Source: Planctomycetota bacterium (GTDB lineage: Bacteria; Planctomycetota; Phycisphaerae; WQYP01). From it: a DNA stretch of 64,000 nt. Below are positions 58,050-64,000 of this stretch, one piece after another. The position numbers and the translations under genes were made by a program. The DNA lies in NCBI GenBank assembly GCA_021818445.1, contig JAKAEB010000010.1, forward strand, positions 1-64,000, in the 5' to 3' direction. Numbering within the stretch: position 1 is the stretch's first letter; each line of letters begins with the position of its first letter. The notes under the pieces are model-generated. The model made no database searches and was not told where the DNA came from. It saw only the letters and a list, made by a program, of their open reading frames with translations.

Positions 58050-59557
58050 TGTCGATTGACGCATTCTCGCCGATGCTGACTCAGGTTTTCGCCCATCCGC
58101 TGCTCGGATCGTATGGTCTGCCAAACAGCGATTCGACATTCGGGCCAAAAATTCAGTTTTTGTGGAATTTCTGGTTTTGGGTTTCGGTGTTTTTCACCGT
58201 GCTTATTACCGGGCTTGCCGTCTTTTTCTCCATTAAATATCGTTTCCGGAAGGGCGTTCGTGAAGTGGCCGATCCGTCCGCCGACCATAACACCCCGCTG
58301 GAGATCACCTGGAGCATCATCCCTCTGATCATCATGATGGTCATGTTTGCTCTTGGTTTCAAATATTACATGGATATGGAACAGCCACCGAGCGGTTGTT
58401 ACAACATTGGAGTGCTTGCATGGAAGTGGCACTGGCAATTTACCTATCCGGATGGGGCCACCACCAGCACCCTTTACATGCCCGTTGATACGCCTGTTAA
58501 ATTTTCAATGACATCCAAAGACGTGCTCCACGGTTTCTGGATACCGGATTTATCCATCCAGCGCGATGTAATCCCCGGTCGCACCATGACGGTATGGGTA
58601 AAGGCCATTCACACCGGCCATTTCAAATTGCAATGTGCAGAATATTGTGGCGATGGCCATTCCGAGATGCTCGCCAATGTGGAAGTGCTTCCCATACCGG
58701 AATTTAAGAAAAAGCTGGCCCAAGCTGCGGACATCTGGGTGCATAACGGAAAAATTTTGCCCCTGCATGTGGTGGGCAAAAAGATAGCGGAGCTTGAAGG
58801 CTGCCTCGGGTGCCACTCCGTCAATGGGGCCAGGGGCACCGGTCCGACTTGGAAAAATCTGGCCGGTTCCCATGTCAAGCTGGCCAGCGGACATACGGCC
58901 ACGGCCGACTACGCCTACCTGCGGCAGGCTATCCTTTACCCCGGCCGCAAAATGGTGGCAGGTTTCAGCAACGTCATGCCAAACTATTACACCGACTTTG
59001 GCGGTGCAGCCCACAAAAAACATCGCAAACTTGACGCGCTGATCTGGTACATCAACACCCTTAGCAAGCATGCCAGCAAAGCCAGCCGACCGCCCGTGCC
59101 GGATCATCCCGGCAAGTCAAAGGCGTCAAAAACGACTTCAAATTCGTCGGGTAAAAAATCAGCTAAGATGGGGACTTCCGCGGCCATGGCAAATAAAAAA
59201 TTGCCGGCCGCCGCATTGCCGATGGTGGCGGTAGGCAAAAAACTCTACGCCTCAATGGGGTGCATTGCCTGTCATACCGTCAACGGGCAGGCCGGCGTTG
59301 GCCCAACGTGGAAAAATTTGGCCGGTTATCCCGTCAAGTTGACCAACGGCAAAACCGTCGCGGCCGATTACAAGTTCCTCCGGTTCATGATCCTTTATCC
59401 CGGCAAAAAGGTGGTTGCAGGTTTCCAGCCGATTATGCCCAGCTATTCCTCAGCTTTGGCGGGCACCAAAAATGTGAAAAAACTCGACTCGCTGATTTGG
59501 TACATTAATTCGCTCAGTGACAAGGCGTCGGCCAGCACAGAACCGCCGACAAAATAA
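58046..59557 (+). CDS. coxB: Cytochrome c oxidase subunit II with two C-terminal cytochrome c domains (caa3-type)
   Basis: CuA motif CAEYCGDGHSEM; heme motifs CLGCH and CIACH; two N-terminal TMs. Confidence 0.95.
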   Translation: MMSIDAFSPMLTQVFAHPLLGSYGLPNSDSTFGPKIQFLWNFWFWVSVFFTVLITGLAVFFSIKYRFRKGVREVADPSADHNTPLEITWSIIPLIIMMVMFALGFKYYMDMEQPPSGCYNIGVLAWKWHWQFTYPDGATTSTLYMPVDTPVKFSMTSKDVLHGFWIPDLSIQRDVIPGRTMTVWVKAIHTGHFKLQCAEYCGDGHSEMLANVEVLPIPEFKKKLAQAADIWVHNGKILPLHVVGKKIAELEGCLGCHSVNGARGTGPTWKNLAGSHVKLASGHTATADYAYLRQAILYPGRKMVAGFSNVMPNYYTDFGGAAHKKHRKLDALIWYINTLSKHASKASRPPVPDHPGKSKASKTTSNSSGKKSAKMGTSAAMANKKLPAAALPMVAVGKKLYASMGCIACHTVNGQAGVGPTWKNLAGYPVKLTNGKTVAADYKFLRFMILYPGKKVVAGFQPIMPSYSSALAGTKNVKKLDSLIWYINSLSDKASASTEPPTK

Positions 59558-59679
59558 TTACCGGAGTCAATGTATTTGCCGCCTCCGGCATCAATGGAAT
59601 GTATGGTGAAGTTTTTTGTGAAATCAGTTGATCAGCTATAATTGGGCAAAGTAGATTGCCCCGATTTGGAGTTGTAAAG

Positions 59680-61407
59680 ATGACTGCTGTAAATGTCCCT
59701 GATAAGCCCAAAATCAATTATCTCAATTGTGATAAGACGATTAAATCTTGGTTGCTGACGCTGGACCATAAGCGCATCGGCATCATGTATTTGATATCCA
59801 CACTGACCGCGTTCTTCATTGGCGGTATGCTGGCTGAAGTTATCCGCACGCAGTTGCTGGTACCCAAAGGGCTGATATTTCACGCCACCAAGCACATGTC
59901 CAGCTTCGCGGCTTATAAACATTACAATCAGGTCTTTACCCTGCACGGCATCATCATGGTCTTCATGGTGCTGATCCCGATCATCGTGGCCAGCCTAGGT
60001 AACTTGGTAATACCGCTGCTTTTGGGCGCCAAGGATGTGGCGTTTCCGCGCCTTAACCTCATGAGCTTTTATCTTTATGTGGCCGGCGCGGCCATGGCTA
60101 TTATCTCAACCATCGCCGGCGCAGTCGATACCGGCTGGACCTTCTACACACCCTTCAGCATCCAAAGCGAGACCTACGTTTGCTGGATGGTTGGCGGCAT
60201 CGTTCTGATTGGCTTTAGTTCCATTTTCACCGGCATCAACTTTATCGTTACCATCCACAAAATGCGTCCACCGGGAATGACCTGGTTCCGCATGCCCCTT
60301 TTTCTCTGGGGTATTTATGCCACCTCCATCATCCAGGTGGCGGCTACGCCTGTTATCGGCGTCACACTTCTTTTGCTCATCCTTGAACGCACCATGCACA
60401 TTGGCTTCTTCAACGCGGCCCTTGGCGGTAGCCCGGTGCTGTTCCAGGACTTTTTCTGGTTCTACTCCCACCCGGCTGTGTACATCATGATCCTGCCCGC
60501 CATGGCCATCATCAGCGAGATTGTTCCCACATTCAGCCGCAAACATATTTTCGGCTACGAATTTATTGCCTTCAGTTCGCTGGCCATCGCACTGATCGGC
60601 TTCCTCGTCTGGGGCCACCATATGTTTGTCAACGGCCAATCAGCGGAACTCGATACCATCTTCAGCCTGTTGACATTCCTGGTCGCTGTGCCGTCGGCGG
60701 TGAAGGTATTTAACTGGCTTGCCACCATGTACAAAGGGGCCATCAAACTGGATACCCCCATGCTTTACGCCCTCTCCTTTATCATTCTTTTCACCGTCGG
60801 CGGGCTGACGGGTGTGGTTCTTGGGTGTATCGCCGAGGATGTGGTACTTCACGATACCTACTTTGTCGTGGGCCATTTCCATTATGTAATGTTTGGTGGA
60901 ACCATTATCGCCTTTCTCGGGGGGCTACATTATTGGTGGCCCAAATTCACCGGTAAAATGTATAACGAAACCATGGGGCGCATCACCTGCGTGCTGCTGT
61001 TCATCGGCGTCAACGTTACGTTCTTCCCCCAGTTAATCGTGGGTGCTGAAGGCATGCCCCGGCGCTATGCCAGCTACCTGCCGCAGTATCAGCCCTATAT
61101 GATTGCATCCACCGTCGGTGCCTACATTCAGTTGGTGGCATTTTTGATGATGGCTGGCTATTTGCTTCATTCCATCTTCCGCGGCAAAAAGGCCCCGGAT
61201 AATCCATGGGGCGGTGCCACATTGGAATGGACCACGGCATCGCCGCCATCCCACTACAACTTTGATGACACGCCTCTGGTCATTGAAGATTGCTACGACT
61301 ATTCCAACGTCAAATACGACGAATCCATCGGGGGTTATGTGCGAACCGATGTGCCACCGAAGACGGAACCGGCGACGCCACCGGAAATGACTCCGGCGCA
61401 CACATAA
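59680..61407 (+). CDS. coxA: Cytochrome c oxidase subunit I (A2-type)
   Basis: [62 protein letters not shown]. Confidence 0.97.
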   Translation: MTAVNVPDKPKINYLNCDKTIKSWLLTLDHKRIGIMYLISTLTAFFIGGMLAEVIRTQLLVPKGLIFHATKHMSSFAAYKHYNQVFTLHGIIMVFMVLIPIIVASLGNLVIPLLLGAKDVAFPRLNLMSFYLYVAGAAMAIISTIAGAVDTGWTFYTPFSIQSETYVCWMVGGIVLIGFSSIFTGINFIVTIHKMRPPGMTWFRMPLFLWGIYATSIIQVAATPVIGVTLLLLILERTMHIGFFNAALGGSPVLFQDFFWFYSHPAVYIMILPAMAIISEIVPTFSRKHIFGYEFIAFSSLAIALIGFLVWGHHMFVNGQSAELDTIFSLLTFLVAVPSAVKVFNWLATMYKGAIKLDTPMLYALSFIILFTVGGLTGVVLGCIAEDVVLHDTYFVVGHFHYVMFGGTIIAFLGGLHYWWPKFTGKMYNETMGRITCVLLFIGVNVTFFPQLIVGAEGMPRRYASYLPQYQPYMIASTVGAYIQLVAFLMMAGYLLHSIFRGKKAPDNPWGGATLEWTTASPPSHYNFDDTPLVIEDCYDYSNVKYDESIGGYVRTDVPPKTEPATPPEMTPAHT

Positions 61408-61562
61408 CCAGTGGCCCGCGCCCCCGGCAGCCACCCGTAAATGGCCATCGGGTTTGATGGTGGATGTTGGCTGCAGAATGGTGGCCTCAATGGCGGGCAT
61501 TGGGTAAACTCTGCACCGCGGAGAGGCGCGCAAATGTGAGGCGCAGTTGCGGCTGCCGCGAT

Positions 61563-61598
61563 ACATGGCCGGTTCATGCGAAGGATCGGCCTTTTTTT
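61563..61598 (+). terminator. Candidate intrinsic terminator/attenuator between coxA and coxC
   Basis: GGCCG (61567-61571)...CGGCC (61587-61591) followed by T7. Confidence 0.55.
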
Positions 61599-61642
61599 AA
61601 GCGGCAGATTGTGAAATTTTTCATCCAGTTTTGGAGTCCTCA

Positions 61643-62518
61643 ATGAGTGAAGCGTTGCAAGTTGCAGCCAATCCCGAGGTCGTCAAAAAACACCTCGCCC
61701 ACCACTTCGATACCATGCAGCAGCAATTCGACGCCGGGAAGCTGGGCATGTGGCTTTTCCTGTCCACAGAAGTGCTGCTCTTCAGCGGGTTGTTCTGCGC
61801 CTACGGCGTATATCGCGCCCTGCATCCGCAAATTTTTCAGTTTGCCGGTGAATATCTGGATCCTATTTCAGGGCTTATCAATACGCTCATCCTGCTTACC
61901 AGCGGTTTTACCATGGCCTTGGGTGTTCGGTTTGCCCACACCGGAAATCGCAAGGGGCTTTCAATCTGCCTTATTCTGACCATGCTCGGAGGCTTTGGCT
62001 TCCTTGGCATCCACGGCTATGAGTATTTTGCCAAGTATCGGGCGCGGCTTCTCTGGGGCACCAACTATCACCCCAGCGTGGGGCCTGATCATCAAAAGCT
62101 GCTTCCCCCCGCCGGTTTACTTAAACCGCTTGCCCGCCCCGCGCCCGTTGAGGTGGCTCCGTGGCACAATCTAAAAATCCTCAAAAAGCAGGGCTTTAAT
62201 GTGGCTCATTCCAGCCTGACACCGGCACCCGTGGGGCCGGCCGGCATAGTGGCTAAGTTGAAGCGCAAGGCACCCATTGGCCCGTACAGCCAGCCCAATA
62301 ACGTGCAGATATTCTTTGGTGCCTATTTTCTCATGACGGGTTTGCACTCCATTCACGTCATCATCGGCATTATCCTGATGTTGTGGCTTTTGATCCGAAA
62401 CATCCGGGGCGATTTTGGCCCCAGTTACTTTGCCCCGGTTGAATTTGTCGGGTTGTACTGGGGCATTGTCGATATGGTCTGGATGTTCCTGTTTCCATTG
62501 CTTTACCTGGCACATTAA
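61643..62518 (+). CDS. coxC: Cytochrome c oxidase subunit III (with internal insertion)
   Basis: GMWLFLSTEVLLFSGLFCAYGVYRALHP; GLHSIHVIIGIILMLWLLIR; EFVGLYWGIVDMVWMFLFPLLYL. Confidence 0.94.
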   Translation: MSEALQVAANPEVVKKHLAHHFDTMQQQFDAGKLGMWLFLSTEVLLFSGLFCAYGVYRALHPQIFQFAGEYLDPISGLINTLILLTSGFTMALGVRFAHTGNRKGLSICLILTMLGGFGFLGIHGYEYFAKYRARLLWGTNYHPSVGPDHQKLLPPAGLLKPLARPAPVEVAPWHNLKILKKQGFNVAHSSLTPAPVGPAGIVAKLKRKAPIGPYSQPNNVQIFFGAYFLMTGLHSIHVIIGIILMLWLLIRNIRGDFGPSYFAPVEFVGLYWGIVDMVWMFLFPLLYLAH

Positions 62519-62554
62519 TCAACGACCGGCATCATTCCTCTTTGGAGTAATATC

Positions 62555-62977
62555 ATGAGCGATCATGACCACGCACCTAAAAATCTCGCACCTGCCAAGG
62601 CGCACATTGTCTCGTTTTCCACACTTATCGTTGTCTGGATTGTGCTCTGTGCCGGTGCCGTCCTTAATCTGCTTCTCAATTCCGTCCACATGGGCGGTTC
62701 AGATGTCCTCGTATCGCTTGTCATCGCATCGGTCATGGCCACCATATCCGCCCTTTATTTCATGCACCTGCGCTACGACAATTTTTTCAACATGGTCATC
62801 ATGATTCTGGCGTTTCTGTTCGTTACCCTGTTCATAACCTGGTCCTCCATGGATGTCGTCAACTATCGCGATCAGTTAAATTCCGGCGAGGCGCAAGCCA
62901 TGATCAGCGCTTACCACGCCCAGAGCGCATCGCACGGCAGCGGCAACATTGCCAAATCCGCACCGAAGCCGAAATAA
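62555..62977 (+). CDS. Cytochrome c oxidase subunit IV (CtaF-like)
   Basis: Small protein with three TM, VLVSLVIASVMATISALYFMHLRYDN. Confidence 0.88.
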   Translation: MSDHDHAPKNLAPAKAHIVSFSTLIVVWIVLCAGAVLNLLLNSVHMGGSDVLVSLVIASVMATISALYFMHLRYDNFFNMVIMILAFLFVTLFITWSSMDVVNYRDQLNSGEAQAMISAYHAQSASHGSGNIAKSAPKPK

Positions 62978-63049
62978 TCCCGCGCCCGGGCCCGCAGCAA
63001 AGTCTTAGTGCTTGTTTGCAAAGTCCGATGCGGGTGGATTGGGGTGTAC

Positions 63050-63096
63050 TGGTTCAGCCTGAACAGGAGAGATAGTCCCGCTGCCTAAGGGACTAG
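63050..63096. other. Two adjacent hairpins (GTTCA-GCC-TGAAC; TAGTCCC-N9-GGGACTA)
   Basis: Perfect 5-bp and 7-bp inverted repeats in the ctaF-subunit III intergenic region. Confidence 0.6.
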
Positions 63097-63232
63097 GGGC
63101 TCTTGAATCCGGCGTCTATGCGGGCCGCTCACCGCCCGGCCGCAAGGCTATAATCGTCGGGGGTGGCGTGCGTCGGAGTATCGGTAAAATCCGTCTGCAG
63201 ATGGCAGACATCGGAATCGCATAGGGGCAAAG

Positions 63233-63931
63233 ATGGACACGGTCACTGCCGACCACGCTTCTGATATGCCGCCCGATCCGGCAAGGCAATCGGGTCGCCG
63301 CGATAATCTCCATGTGGCCGGGGCTGGAACCCTTGGCATCAGCATTTTGGTCGGCTCGCTGTCCATTCTCTTTCTGTCTAGCTTGATTGCTTTTGTCTGC
63401 TATCGGGCTGATTTTCTAAAGTCAGTGGTGGTTTCACTGCCCAACGGGCTTTGGATCAGCACGCTTCTTTTGGCTGCCAGTTCCTTCACCATTCACGTGG
63501 CCAAAGGCCACATTCAAAAAGATCAGGACCGGGTCACCGCGCATTGGCTCACCGTAACGCTTATCCTCGGTTTCGCCTTTTTATTGATGCAATTTTTTAA
63601 TTGGTTTGCACTGGACCACCAGCTTCGTCAAACCCAGCACGCGGTCAGTGCCATCGCGCTGGTGGGGCAGTCGCATAATGGGGGGCTTAGCAAGGCCGAT
63701 ACGGCGATGGTGGAGCGGCACGTATTACTTGTGGCGTTTTACATGTTTACCGTGCTTCATGCCCTGCACGTGATTGCCGGCCTGATCCCGCTGGGCGTTG
63801 TCAACATCAAGACCTATGCCGGTAAATATTCGCGTAATTATCATCCGGGCATACGTTATATAACAATTTACTGGCACTTTCTTGACGCGATCTGGCTGAT
63901 CATTTTTGCCACACTTCTAATGACTTTTTAA
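63233..63931 (+). CDS. Second cytochrome c oxidase subunit III-like protein
   Basis: WISTLLLAASSFTIHVA, ERHVLLVAFYMFTVLHALHVIAGLIPLG, YITIYWHFLDAIWLIIFATLLM. Confidence 0.85.
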   Translation: MDTVTADHASDMPPDPARQSGRRDNLHVAGAGTLGISILVGSLSILFLSSLIAFVCYRADFLKSVVVSLPNGLWISTLLLAASSFTIHVAKGHIQKDQDRVTAHWLTVTLILGFAFLLMQFFNWFALDHQLRQTQHAVSAIALVGQSHNGGLSKADTAMVERHVLLVAFYMFTVLHALHVIAGLIPLGVVNIKTYAGKYSRNYHPGIRYITIYWHFLDAIWLIIFATLLMTF

Positions 63932-64000
63932 TCAAAAAATCAGTCATACGCCAAGGCGCAATTACACGCGCAGCGACACTCGGCACGGCCATCCACAAAT

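Noticed and set aside
1-64000. tRNA, tmRNA, SRP RNA or RNase P RNA genes
   Set aside because: Intergenic regions scanned by eye for T-loop GGTTCRA and known core motifs; nothing convincing. tRNAscan-SE/Infernal should be run to confirm

Overview
The window is a mostly housekeeping stretch of a bacterial chromosome. Gene content and style suggest a Planctomycetes/Phycisphaerae-like organism, but that is inference only. Nearly all long non-overlapping ORFs could be assigned to a family by reading the protein. Main blocks: (i) GGDEF cyclase, a lone atpC, SH3-domain protein, aminotransferase, holB-like, WalJ-like MBL hydrolase (0.2-7.6 kb); (ii) an accessory island (about 7.6-13.1 kb) with palindromic intergenic repeats, an orphan RHS tip plus Sel1-repeat lipoprotein, an AbiEi/AbiEii type IV TA pair and a degenerate non-coding repeat array; (iii) phosphoesterase, yidC, rluD-like, rnc, two CNNM/CorC-type proteins, a GH59 galactocerebrosidase-like enzyme, GT2-DUF2062, S55/SpoIVB-like protein, beta-propeller/FN3 protein, rpmH, csrA, L,D-transpeptidase, McsA-like, polA; (iv) a cysC-PHP-cysH sulfur assimilation cluster behind a hairpin-rich leader; (v) ClC channel, GT87-like protein, C39-like protein; (vi) a contiguous respiratory locus: alternative complex III (actA-F), a tethered cytochrome c, SCO, and an A2-type caa3 oxidase whose subunit II carries two cytochrome c domains, plus two subunit III genes. 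The most interesting items are the apparent spread of one cytochrome c domain across the ACIII/caa3 locus, the RHS-tip/Sel1 pair, and a PHP phosphoesterase placed where a pAp phosphatase would be needed. No CRISPR array, rRNA or convincing tRNA was found by eye.
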